Shown piece by piece: positions 8,855 through 16,699 of a DNA stretch of 42,004 nucleotides (position 1 is its first letter; the number at the start of each line of letters is the position of its first letter). The stretch spans positions 1 to 42,004 of the forward strand of contig LUJP01000034.1 of the NCBI GenBank assembly GCA_001689535.1. The letters run 5' to 3'. The position numbers were made by a program, and so were the translations under genes. Origin of the DNA: Bacteroidales bacterium M5 (GTDB lineage: Bacteria; Bacteroidota; Bacteroidia; Bacteroidales; Muribaculaceae). The notes below the pieces were generated by a model. It saw nothing but the letters and a program-made list of their open reading frames with translations, was not told where the DNA came from and did not search any database.

Positions 8855-9880
8855 TCAGAGAGTATTTGAAACGTTTCCGGCCGGCAACGACTGGCGCGCG
8901 GCGGGAAGGATTTCGGTTTCTATACGGGAGAGAATGGTCTCGAGGGCATCGAGGGTGTCGGCGCGGAGCATTTCGATGCGCGTGGCGCGGAAGTCGGGAA
9001 TACCCTTGAAGAGCGGCGAGGCGGCAAGATGACGCCGTATGTGGAGAATGCCGCGATACTCGTCGATTCGGTCAACGCTTTCGCGGATCTGGCGCCGGAT
9101 CATGGCGAAACGCTCGGCATCGCTCACCTCAGGAGCCGGCTGCCCCTCCACGGCCGCTTTCATATAGCGGAATATCCACGGAGCGCCTATGGACGCGCGT
9201 CCCACCATCACACCGTCAACGCCGTAGCGCGTGAACGCGTCGGCAGCCTGTGATGGCGTGGTGATGTCGCCGTTGCCAATCACGGGGATTGTGAGCCGCG
9301 GATTCTCTTTCACGCGGGCTATCATTTCCCAGTCGGCACTGCCGGTGTACATCTGCGAACGTGTGCGTCCGTGAACGGTCAGGGCGCGTATACCGCAGTC
9401 CTGAAGCTGTTCGGCAAGCTCCACGATTATACGATTGTCGTGGTCCCAGCCCAGACGCGTCTTCACCGTCACCGGAACCTTCACGGCATCCACCACTGCC
9501 CGCGTTATGGCAAGCATCGTGGGGATATCGCGCAGCAATCCCGCGCCGGCACCTTTACCGGCTACTTTTTTCACCGGGCAGCCGAAGTTTATGTCGATAA
9601 TATCTGGCTGGGCGCCCTCGGCAATATTTGCGGCCTCGGCCATCGTAATCGGATCGCGGCCGTAGATCTGGATGGCGGTGGGTCGTTCGGCAGGGTCGAT
9701 TGAAAGCTTGCGGGTGGTGGAGGCTATATTACGTATAAGAGCGTCGGCACTCACAAACTCGCTATAGGTCATGTCGGCCCCCTGCTCCTTGCAGAGCAGA
9801 CGGAAGCTGCGGTCGGTGACATCCTCCATCGGAGCGAGCATCACCGGGCGCTGACCCAGATCGATGTTTCCTATCTTCAT
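8855..9880 (-). CDS. dusB: tRNA-dihydrouridine synthase, DusB-type
   Basis: This FMN enzyme uses NADPH to reduce uridines in the D-loop of tRNA. From the chosen start the protein has 341 residues: a TIM barrel (about 1-240) followed by a helical tRNA-binding domain. Family signatures are LAPMEDVTDRSFR (15-27), the catalytic Cys101 in INFGCPVKKVAGKGAGAGLL, and the phosphate-binding GVDGVMVGRASIGAPW. The frame is open for 11 more codons upstream to 9913, but MKIGNIDLGQRPVMLAPM aligns with the usual N-terminus, so 9880 is preferred. Confidence 0.92.
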   Translation of the reverse strand: MKIGNIDLGQRPVMLAPMEDVTDRSFRLLCKEQGADMTYSEFVSADALIRNIASTTRKLSIDPAERPTAIQIYGRDPITMAEAANIAEGAQPDIIDINFGCPVKKVAGKGAGAGLLRDIPTMLAITRAVVDAVKVPVTVKTRLGWDHDNRIIVELAEQLQDCGIRALTVHGRTRSQMYTGSADWEMIARVKENPRLTIPVIGNGDITTPSQAADAFTRYGVDGVMVGRASIGAPWIFRYMKAAVEGQPAPEVSDAERFAMIRRQIRESVDRIDEYRGILHIRRHLAASPLFKGIPDFRATRIEMLRADTLDALETILSRIETEILPAARQSLPAGNVSNTL

Positions 9881-9978
9881 ATTACGTATATGGTTTTGCG
9901 GCGGCGCGGGCACCCATAGTCCTCGCAGGTTACGAAATTAGCACTTTTACGCGGCTTCTGCAAAAGATTCGGGCATTT

Positions 9979-11211
9979 TCAGCAGAGTGTGAGCCACGAA
10001 AGACGCTCCGGAACCATAAACGAGGCTGCCTGCGCGATATCGTCGGTTGTAATCCCCTCCACCAGCTCGCGCACCCTGCTGTCGGTAAGCACTGTGGGGA
10101 AATACAGCAGTCTGCGCCCCATCCCTATGGCGAGGTTTTCGCAATTATCGCCGGCCACTGCCATCTGTCCTAAATATTGCCGCTTCATAGCTGAAAGCCG
10201 GGCCGGAGTCACACCGTTTTCGGCCACACGCCGCAAGGTTGACTCCACAATTCTGCGGCAACGGCCGAGATCCTCGTGGTCACATCCCATATAAATGGTG
10301 AGCATTCCGCAATCGGTGAACCGCGCCGACGATGCCTCCACGGAATACACCAAACCACGCTTCTCGCGGAGCTGCACATTAAGCAGCGAATTCATGCCGG
10401 GTCCTCCTATATGGTTCACAAGCATCTGAATGGCCGGATTTAGCTCCGAGTGCAGTCCCGGAAGGCGACATCCGGCCACAGTGTGGGCCTGATGGCCTCC
10501 CTCAAGCGTTCTCACCTGCTCGAATACAGGCACTTCTGCAGGTGCTATCCGGTTCAAGGCCGGTGCATTCACTGATATGGAGGCAAAGCGGTGACTGACT
10601 ATGTACTTTACTTTTTCAACATCGGCCGGCCCGAGATAGAAGAACACCATGTTTGGAGCGGTGTAGAAACGCGAAAGGAAGCCGCGGCACACCTCCGGGG
10701 TGAACGAACTTACGGTTTCGCGCGTGCCGAGTATATTATGGCCGAGGGCCGAGCCGGCAAACAGCAGGTCCTCAAAATCATCGTAAACGGCTTCGGAGGG
10801 CATATCGAGATACGACGCCACTTCATCGAGCACCACTTCGCGCTCGCGGTCTATTTCCTCAGCCGGGAACCGGGAATTCATCACCAGGTCGGCTATCAGG
10901 TCGGCTGCACGATCGAGATTTCCCTCCGGAAAAATCGAATAGACAACGGTAGATTCCTTTGTAGTGAAAGCATTGAGTTCGCCGCCGCACGATTCCATAC
11001 GGTTTATGATATGGACAGAGCGTCGCCTCTCAGTGCCCTTGAATATGGTATGCTCCACAAAGTGAGCGAGGCCTTCTTCGGCGTTGCTCTCATCGCGACT
11101 GCCAGCATTCACGGCAACACCGCAATATTCCACGGCCGCGTCTGGACGGTGACGGTGGACACAGCGCAGGCCTTCCGGAGTGGTAAAATAATTGTATTCT
11201 TCGTTGTTCAT
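9979..11211 (-). CDS. M16 family zinc peptidase (pitrilysin type)
   Basis: This 410-residue protein has two M16 half-domains. The inverted zinc motif HFVEH (His50, Glu53, His54) in EEGLAHFVEHTIFKGTERR is intact, and the third ligand is expected in the downstream REREVVLDEVASYLD. The C-terminal half has the usual REKRGLVYSVEASSARFTDCGMLTIYMG block. The sequence resembles the processing-peptidase-like branch of M16. There is no obvious signal peptide, so it may act in the cytosol on peptides. It stands alone, about 100 nt upstream of dusB on the same strand. Confidence 0.9.
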   Translation of the reverse strand: MNNEEYNYFTTPEGLRCVHRHRPDAAVEYCGVAVNAGSRDESNAEEGLAHFVEHTIFKGTERRRSVHIINRMESCGGELNAFTTKESTVVYSIFPEGNLDRAADLIADLVMNSRFPAEEIDREREVVLDEVASYLDMPSEAVYDDFEDLLFAGSALGHNILGTRETVSSFTPEVCRGFLSRFYTAPNMVFFYLGPADVEKVKYIVSHRFASISVNAPALNRIAPAEVPVFEQVRTLEGGHQAHTVAGCRLPGLHSELNPAIQMLVNHIGGPGMNSLLNVQLREKRGLVYSVEASSARFTDCGMLTIYMGCDHEDLGRCRRIVESTLRRVAENGVTPARLSAMKRQYLGQMAVAGDNCENLAIGMGRRLLYFPTVLTDSRVRELVEGITTDDIAQAASFMVPERLSWLTLC

Positions 11212-11272
11212 TACTTTCTGTCAGTGGCAGTGATAGGGGATTATTAAAATCTATTTATCGACCAATTTGTAA

Positions 11273-11335
11273 GGATGCACGCTCGTGCATCCACAAACAA
11301 CCGACCCTTTCAGGCGGCTGCTCAATGGAGCAGCC
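11273..11335. repeat. REP-like intergenic element with two hairpins
   Basis: Two near-perfect palindromes lie close together. GGATGCACG-CT-CGTGCATCC (11273-11292) and GGCTGCTC-AATG-GAGCAGCC (11316-11335) are separated by 23 nt. There is no open frame of convincing quality. The compact double-hairpin layout resembles dispersed REP-type elements, but copy number cannot be judged from one window. Confidence 0.5.
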
Positions 11336-11441
11336 CTACATATAACAATTTTGCACCTCCACCCTGCCAAACTTCGCCACAAAATTAGCAATAAGCCCCC
11401 GCTCCGACAAACCCCAAGAGCGCCAAAGCCCCAAAGCCACC

Positions 11442-11533
11442 GACCTTTCCGACCCTACAGACTCTCCGGACCTTACGACAATACGGACAATACAGACTTT
11501 ACGGACCTTACGGACTCTACGAACCTTACAGAC
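11442..11533. repeat. Tandem 9-bp repeat array, consensus GACNNTACR
   Basis: About ten units run head to tail in 9-nt register, for example GACCCTACA (11451), GACCTTACG (11469, 11504), GACTTTACG (11495) and GACTCTACG (11513); one unit at 11478 is 8 nt. Read as protein it gives only Thr-Asp repeats, so it is not counted as a gene. The opposed array at 11582-11635 carries the reverse complement of the same unit. Confidence 0.85.
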
Positions 11534-11581
11534 TAAACTACTACCCAAGCTTTAGCAAAGCATTGAACTCTCAATAGTATC

Positions 11582-11635
11582 AGTAAGGTCTGTATTGTCC
11601 GTAAAGTCCATAAGGTCGGTAGGGTCCGTAGCGTC
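11582..11635. repeat. Opposed tandem 9-bp repeat array, consensus YGTANNGTC
   Basis: Six 9-nt units: AGTAAGGTC, TGTATTGTC, CGTAAAGTC, CATAAGGTC, GGTAGGGTC and CGTAGCGTC. They are the reverse complement of the units in 11442-11533, so the two arrays form a long imperfect inverted repeat around about 48 nt of unrelated sequence. The rest of the gene-free stretch 11212-11730 holds the REP-like hairpins and one terminator-like hairpin. Confidence 0.85.
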
Positions 11636-11646
11636 CGATTTAAAGC

Positions 11647-11678
11647 GAAGAATCCCCCGCCGGAGCGGAGGATTCTTC
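11647..11678. terminator. Possible terminator hairpin downstream of tonB
   Basis: GAAGAATCC (11647-11655) pairs with GGATTCTTC (11670-11678) around a GC-rich 14-nt loop. It lies 53 nt past the tonB stop in the direction of transcription. On the tonB strand no clear T-run follows; a T-rich stretch follows only on the plus strand. The call is therefore tentative. Confidence 0.35.
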
Positions 11679-11730
11679 TTGCTATTTTCTTCATCCGGGG
11701 CGTTTAGTCCCCAAGAATGGAGCGGACTGA

Positions 11731-12582
11731 TTAGAGACCTTCGAGCTTGAAGGTTACGGGCAGTGTGAACCAAACGTTCACGGCGTGTCCGTTCATCTTG
11801 CCGGGAGTAAACTTCGGCAAAGATTTAACAACTCGAACGGCTTCTTTGTCGAGGTCGGGGTCCTTTGAACGAGCTACGCGAACCTCGCCGATTGAACCGG
11901 TCTTGGTTACAACGAACTGTACAACCACGCGTCCCTGAACGCCATTTTCCTGAGCTACGCTCGGATAGCGAAGGTGGTCGGCAACCCACTTGAGAAGGGC
12001 GGTCTGTCCACCGGGGAACTGGGGATCCTGTTCAACTGACTCGAATACGTGGTCGGCAGGGGGTTCCGGAGTTTTTTCCTCAACGACAACCACCTCTTTG
12101 TGTTCCTGAGCATTGATGATATCGTCGACACCACGGTCCTCGTTAACCTTACCGATAGCGGTGTCGGTTTCCTTGATTTCGTCCTGGCTCTTGATATCTT
12201 CCTGAACCTGCTCATCTTCAACGATGGCAATCTCAGTCAGTTTCACAGTGTTGAGGAGTTCTTCCTTGAGAACTTCGGGTTTCTGCTCTTCGATACGCTG
12301 GGGTTCTTCTTCGGGTGCTTCCTCTTCAGGAGCTTCGGTCACCATCTCAACCATAGCCTGTTCGGTCTGATCTTCGGGACGGGCTTCCACCGATTTAATC
12401 ACGGTGTTTACAAGGAAAGCCAATGCGAAAAGAAGTGCGATGAGGATAACCACAGCGATCATGGCCTTGTTGTGGCGGCCATTCGACGCCTGACGGAGCT
12501 TGTAAGCACCGAATTCTTTGTTCTTGCCTTCAAAGACAAGGTCGCGCCATTCTTTTGATGAAAGATCTACATCTTTTGCCAT
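11731..12582 (-). CDS. tonB: Energy transducer TonB
   Basis: This 283-residue protein spans the periplasm and passes proton-motive energy from ExbB/ExbD to outer-membrane receptors. It has a cytosolic N-terminus (EFGAYKLRQ), one membrane helix (about 40-62), and a long acidic Glu/Pro-rich spacer (about 70-185) in place of the usual Pro/Lys spacer. The C-terminal TonB domain (about 190-283) carries FPGGQTALLKWVADHLRYPSVAQENGVQGRVVVQFVV and ends VWFTLPVTFKLEGL. It is the last gene of the exbB-exbD-exbD-tonB operon, 41 nt after the second exbD. Confidence 0.93.
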   Translation of the reverse strand: MAKDVDLSSKEWRDLVFEGKNKEFGAYKLRQASNGRHNKAMIAVVILIALLFALAFLVNTVIKSVEARPEDQTEQAMVEMVTEAPEEEAPEEEPQRIEEQKPEVLKEELLNTVKLTEIAIVEDEQVQEDIKSQDEIKETDTAIGKVNEDRGVDDIINAQEHKEVVVVEEKTPEPPADHVFESVEQDPQFPGGQTALLKWVADHLRYPSVAQENGVQGRVVVQFVVTKTGSIGEVRVARSKDPDLDKEAVRVVKSLPKFTPGKMNGHAVNVWFTLPVTFKLEGL

Positions 12583-12623
12583 TTTTCTTCTGGTTTTTAC
12601 GGTTAATATATCTTACATCAAAA

Positions 12624-13364
12624 TCAGTGAGTGCGGTTATAAGCCTCAATCATCATGGAATCAGTATGATTTATGTTATCAATCTGATAGCGTGAGATCT
12701 GGTTGATCTGCATTTCGTCAAGCGCGCTGATAAGGCTTTCCCAAGAAGCTTCGGGAGTGGCCTTGATAACGACAACGGGACGGGTAAGAGTGGAGTCGTT
12801 ACGGATTTCCTTCGCCATTGCCTGATAGATACTGTCGTTCTTATCTTTGTTGGGCGAAAGCTCCTTGGCGCGCCATTTAACCTTGAGGTCGTCGATTTTA
12901 GCGAGCACCTGCTTGTTGCGATCGTGGAGGATCTTGCGGATACCTCTCTGGACTGAGCCGTCGTTGCCGAGGAACACCTCTTTGGAGAGGTTGGAGTTCT
13001 CGAGAACTCCGTCGTTGTTATCGTCAACGAGCTGGGGCTGTCCTTCGAAGAAATACACAATATTCACGGGTTTGCCTTCATCGTCTTTCTTGATGTTGCC
13101 ATTTTCGTCACGCTGGGTGTCGACGATGAGGGTGATTGCCTCTGACTGTTTAGCTTTGTTCATGTCCTGCTGCTCAACCTTCTCGTTGGTGGGAAGGGTA
13201 ATTTGCAGAGTCTGCGACTTGATCATGGTGGTACAAAGCATGAAGAACGTAATCAGAAGCATGTTCATATCCACCATAGGAGTAAAGTCCACGTGGATAG
13301 CCATCTTTTTCTGGGCGCCTTTTTTCTTTTTGCCCCCTTTATCGGATTGTTCTATCTGTGCCAT
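12624..13364 (-). CDS. exbD: ExbD/TolR family protein (second copy)
   Basis: This 246-residue membrane protein has a Lys-rich N-terminus, one membrane helix (about 28-50) with the essential Asp32 in FTPMVDMNMLLITFFML, and a periplasmic domain. At 246 residues it is longer than classical ExbD (about 140). The extra length lies in a charged insert (about 75-175, with QRDENGNIKKDDEGKP) of a type seen in Bacteroidota paralogues. It starts 2 nt after the stop of the first exbD. It is thought to form the channel with ExbB. Confidence 0.9.
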   Translation of the reverse strand: MAQIEQSDKGGKKKKGAQKKMAIHVDFTPMVDMNMLLITFFMLCTTMIKSQTLQITLPTNEKVEQQDMNKAKQSEAITLIVDTQRDENGNIKKDDEGKPVNIVYFFEGQPQLVDDNNDGVLENSNLSKEVFLGNDGSVQRGIRKILHDRNKQVLAKIDDLKVKWRAKELSPNKDKNDSIYQAMAKEIRNDSTLTRPVVVIKATPEASWESLISALDEMQINQISRYQIDNINHTDSMMIEAYNRTH

Positions 13365-13366
13365 AA

Positions 13367-14086
13367 TTAGTCGTTCTCTGTTTTAAGTGCAGTCATTAAA
13401 CTGAAGCGGTTCATCTTCAGAGTCTGAAGATTGTCGAGTACATGGTGAACGGTGCTGTAGGGAGTACCTTTGTCAGCCTTCACTGCGATACCTTCGCCTT
13501 TTTTCATCATTGACTGGAGGTTATCGTTACCGGATGAATAGATGGCACGCATCCATATCTGGAATTCGTTGGGCGTCTCAAGGTTTTTGTTGTCATCGAT
13601 AGGAATGCCTACGTCGGCACGGCTCATATCGCTGATAACTTTGTCCTGTTCAGTCTGTGACATTCTTAAGAACTGAGGGAGAGCCTGGAAAGGAACGCCA
13701 AACATATTGAGCTTGGAGAAAGTTTCCACGTCTTTGTCAGTGAGTTCTACTTTCTTGCTGGGGTGAAGACGATTGTATTCCGTCACGGCCTTGCGGAGAA
13801 TTTCCTTGCGGATAGGCTCGGTGGCCCATTCACCGCCGGCTACGTTGGGATCGGCTTCACCTGCAACCGATATAAACACCTTTCCTTCGGGGCTAACCAG
13901 CACGGAGGCGAGGTTGGCGGTAGGAACCTTGATTTCCGAAACTGACGACGGGGTCATTACGGTAACGGGCTCCTTCTGGAGGAAGGTCGAAGTCAACATG
14001 AAGAAAGTAAGCAAAAGAACGGTCACGTCGCTCATCGCGGTCATGTCGATGAGGGTACTCTTTCTTTTAATTTTTACTTTTCCCAT
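13367..14086 (-). CDS. exbD: ExbD/TolR family protein (first copy)
   Basis: This 239-residue paralogue of the next gene has a single membrane helix (about 13-35) with the conserved Asp20 in IDMTAMSDVTVLLLTFFML. The periplasmic part includes an insert of about 100 residues before the C-terminal GTPYSTVHHVLDNLQTLKMNRFSLMTALK. Two different ExbD proteins in one operon is common in Bacteroidota and suggests a hetero-oligomeric stator. It lies 44 nt downstream of exbB. Confidence 0.9.
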   Translation of the reverse strand: MGKVKIKRKSTLIDMTAMSDVTVLLLTFFMLTSTFLQKEPVTVMTPSSVSEIKVPTANLASVLVSPEGKVFISVAGEADPNVAGGEWATEPIRKEILRKAVTEYNRLHPSKKVELTDKDVETFSKLNMFGVPFQALPQFLRMSQTEQDKVISDMSRADVGIPIDDNKNLETPNEFQIWMRAIYSSGNDNLQSMMKKGEGIAVKADKGTPYSTVHHVLDNLQTLKMNRFSLMTALKTEND

Positions 14087-14130
14087 ATTACTTATGCTGT
14101 TTATTTAATTAATGTGTAAGTAATGCGGGA

Positions 14131-14949
14131 TTAGTGAGTGGCTGCGAAAGTCTGTACAATCGAGAAACCGATTTCGTCGATAGCGTAGGTAAGGTTATCG
14201 ATTTTGTTGGTGTAGAAGTTGTAGGAGATTACGGCGAATGCACCGGTTGCGATACCGAAGGCGGTGTTGATAAGAGCCTCCGAAATACCGGTTGAAAGTT
14301 CGGTCGAGTCAGGAGCACCGGACTGTGCGAGAGCCTGGAACGACTTGATCATACCGATTACAGTACCGAGAAGACCAACGAGAGTACCGAGGGTGGTCAT
14401 GGTAGCCACGATGGGGAGATTCTGCTGGAGAGCGGGCATCTCGAGAGCGGTAGCCTCTTCAACTTCCTTCTGAAGGGTCTGGATTTTCTGTTCTTTGGTG
14501 AGGACGGTGTTCTGGTCCATTTCCTGATAGCGAACGAGAGCAGCAGCAACAACAGCAGCTACAGAACCTTTCTGCTTCTTGCAGAGAGCCTGAGCACCTG
14601 CGATGTCTTTCTTATCGAGGCAAGCCTTAACGCCGGCAACGAATTTGGTGATGTTGCCTTTGCCTTTGGCGCTCGAAAGAGCGATCCAGCGCTCTACAGA
14701 GAGAACGATAACGGTGAGGAACAGAGTCTGGAGGATAGGCACGATTACACCGCCTTTATAGATGGTACCCCAGAGATCGATGGGATGACCCTCTTCGAAG
14801 TGAGATTCGTGTCCGAACCAGAAGATGAACAGACATACTGCAACGATTAAGCAAGCGATGATCACCAAGAATGCATTCTTGATGCCGCCAACATTGCTAC
14901 CTTGTTTTTTAGCCTCCTGAGGCTTGGTGGTGGGCTTTTGAGCTTCCAT
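14131..14949 (-). CDS. exbB: MotA/TolQ/ExbB family proton channel protein
   Basis: This 272-residue inner-membrane protein has three membrane helices: about 25-46, 70-90, and a long C-terminal pair including IVATMTTLGTLVGLLGTVIGMIKSFQAL and EALINTAFGIATGAFAVISYNFY. The TLVGLLGTVIGMI block is the family signature. It forms the pentameric channel that, with ExbD, converts proton flow into work on TonB. It is the first gene of the operon, preceded by a well-formed promoter and a leader of about 160 nt. Confidence 0.93.
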   Translation of the reverse strand: MEAQKPTTKPQEAKKQGSNVGGIKNAFLVIIACLIVAVCLFIFWFGHESHFEEGHPIDLWGTIYKGGVIVPILQTLFLTVIVLSVERWIALSSAKGKGNITKFVAGVKACLDKKDIAGAQALCKKQKGSVAAVVAAALVRYQEMDQNTVLTKEQKIQTLQKEVEEATALEMPALQQNLPIVATMTTLGTLVGLLGTVIGMIKSFQALAQSGAPDSTELSTGISEALINTAFGIATGAFAVISYNFYTNKIDNLTYAIDEIGFSIVQTFAATH

Positions 14950-15118
14950 AATTGATAATTACTGTAATTAAAGTTTTAAATATTGGTTATTTGATTAATT
15001 GATTGTCAATTGTATAAGCCATGAAGGCCGAAGTTTTTCCTACCATCGATTGGGAAGCTGACGATTTCCTGGGTTCGATTCAAAGGATGATAAAGTCTTT
15101 CCACGCAAAAGATTTATG

Positions 15119-15149
15119 CAAAAGTATCCATAAGTTTTAAACTTCCAAA
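15119..15149 (-). promoter_or_regulatory. Promoter of the exbB-exbD-exbD-tonB operon
   Basis: On the minus strand TTTG (15149-15146), then 19 nt, then TACTTTTG (15126-15119), an exact match to TTTG-N19-TAnnTTTG. The start is expected near 15112, giving an AT-rich leader of about 160 nt to the exbB start. The gene-free stretch 14950-15310 otherwise contains only this promoter and the divergent nqr promoter. Confidence 0.7.
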
Positions 15150-15264
15150 ATTTTTGCAGGCAAATTTCTATCAATTATTCAGCTTGGAATCCCTGTTAAG
15201 TTTTTTCCTTATCATTAACAGTATTTTTTATAAGTAATCCTTAATAAGAATCAAAAAATATAAA

Positions 15265-15272
15265 TAACTTTG
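15265..15272 (+). promoter_or_regulatory. Promoter of the nqr operon, -7 box
   Basis: TAACTTTG fits TAnnTTTG and is followed by GCG, as in several other promoters of this window. No -33 TTTG is found 19-21 nt upstream, only AT-rich sequence. It lies 38 nt before the nqrA start. Confidence 0.5.
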
Positions 15273-15310
15273 CGTGTTATTAATACTTTATCACCGCATC
15301 TTTTTCGCTC

Positions 15311-16654
15311 ATGGAAATGACTCTCAATATCCGCCGCGGCCTCGATCTCCGTCTTAAAGGAGGCGTGGAAGCCGGATTGCAAGTGAAATCCGTCGCCCCC
15401 CGTCTGGTTGCCGTGTGCCCCGACGACTTTCCCGGATTCACACCCAAACTGGCCGTGAAGGAAGGCCAGACTATAGAGGAAGGCGCTCCTCTCCTCTTCG
15501 ACAAAATAAATCCCGATACCATGCTCGTGTCACCCGTAGCCGGAACCGTCAAGGCTGTGGTGCGCGGCGACCGCCGCAAGATTCTGAGAGTGGTGGTGGA
15601 GACCACGCCCGACAAAAGCGCTCCCGCTACCACAAGCGTAGGCTCCAACGCCGAGGCTCTCCGCCTGGCTCTGCGCCGCTCTGGACTATGGGCGATGATG
15701 CGCCAGCTCCCCTACGACATTATTCCGGAGCCTGCGGCAACGCCGCGCGACATATTCGTGACCGCTATCGACAGCGCTCCGCTGGCCGCCGACCTCACCC
15801 GCTCCGTCGAGGGCAAGGAAGCTGAAATAGAAGCTGGACTGAAAGCGCTTGCAACCCTGACACCCGGAAAAGTATATGTGGGCATGCGTACCGAAGCAGC
15901 TATTCCCGTGCCCGATCCCGCGGTGAAAGTGACCGTTAAAGGTGCGCACCCCGCCGGAAACGCCGGCGTGCTCGCGGCCAACATCAAGCCGGTGAACAAG
16001 GGCGAGACAATATGGAAACTCGACATTGTGACCGTGGCCCGCATCGGCCACCTCATGCTAAAAGGATGCGTCGACTGGTCGACACTGGTAGCCGTGACCG
16101 GCTCTGAGGTTAAAAATCCCTGCCTCATTCAGACCGTGGCCGGCGCCCAGATCGAACCGCTGCTTGAAGGCAACGTGGACAACGACGGTCATCACCACCG
16201 CATAATAGCAGGCAATGTGCTCACCGGCATAGCCACCGGCATGGACGGATTCCTGCACTACCCTTACCGCCAGATTACCGTCATCCCCGAAGGTGACGAC
16301 GTGAACGAATTCATGGGCTGGGCCTCGATGAGTCCCGAGAAAATGAGCGTGAGCCGCTCGTTCCTTTCCCATTTCCTCCCCGGCAAGAAATTCGCTCCCG
16401 ACGCCCGTCTGCTCGGCGGCCGCCGCGCCATGATAATGTCGGGCGAATATGACAAGGTGTTCCCCATGGACGTACTGCCCGAGCCGCTGCTCAAGGCCAT
16501 CATGAGCCGCGACATCGACCGCATGGAGCAGCTCGGCATCTACGAGGTGTCGCCCGAAGATTTCGCTCTGTGCGAATACGTAGACCCCTCCAAGACCGAG
16601 ATTCAGAAAGCCGTGCGCGAAGGCCTCGATTACCTGCGCAAGGAACTGGAATAA
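15311..16654 (+). CDS. nqrA: Na+-translocating NADH:quinone reductase subunit A
   Basis: This is subunit A of the six-subunit Na+-pumping respiratory complex that oxidises NADH, reduces quinone and exports sodium. It is a soluble, membrane-associated 447-residue protein, the usual length. It opens with IRRGLDLRLKGGVE and has an early biotin-like fold region (VKEGQTIEEGAPLLFDKINPDTMLVSPVAGTVKAV). MTLNIRRG at 15317 is an alternative start two codons later. It is the first gene of a complete nqrA-F operon read in canonical order. Confidence 0.95.
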   Translation: MEMTLNIRRGLDLRLKGGVEAGLQVKSVAPRLVAVCPDDFPGFTPKLAVKEGQTIEEGAPLLFDKINPDTMLVSPVAGTVKAVVRGDRRKILRVVVETTPDKSAPATTSVGSNAEALRLALRRSGLWAMMRQLPYDIIPEPAATPRDIFVTAIDSAPLAADLTRSVEGKEAEIEAGLKALATLTPGKVYVGMRTEAAIPVPDPAVKVTVKGAHPAGNAGVLAANIKPVNKGETIWKLDIVTVARIGHLMLKGCVDWSTLVAVTGSEVKNPCLIQTVAGAQIEPLLEGNVDNDGHHHRIIAGNVLTGIATGMDGFLHYPYRQITVIPEGDDVNEFMGWASMSPEKMSVSRSFLSHFLPGKKFAPDARLLGGRRAMIMSGEYDKVFPMDVLPEPLLKAIMSRDIDRMEQLGIYEVSPEDFALCEYVDPSKTEIQKAVREGLDYLRKELE

Positions 16655-16699
16655 TCCTCTCTCTCACCGATTATAAAAACATTCAACCATAATAACCCC

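Noticed and set aside
11285..11773. Open frames encoding Thr-Asp repeats on both strands (11285-11536 plus, 11552-11773 minus).
   Set aside because: They are translations of the 9-bp DNA repeats and hairpins; the rest of each frame is low complexity with no start context or homologous domain.
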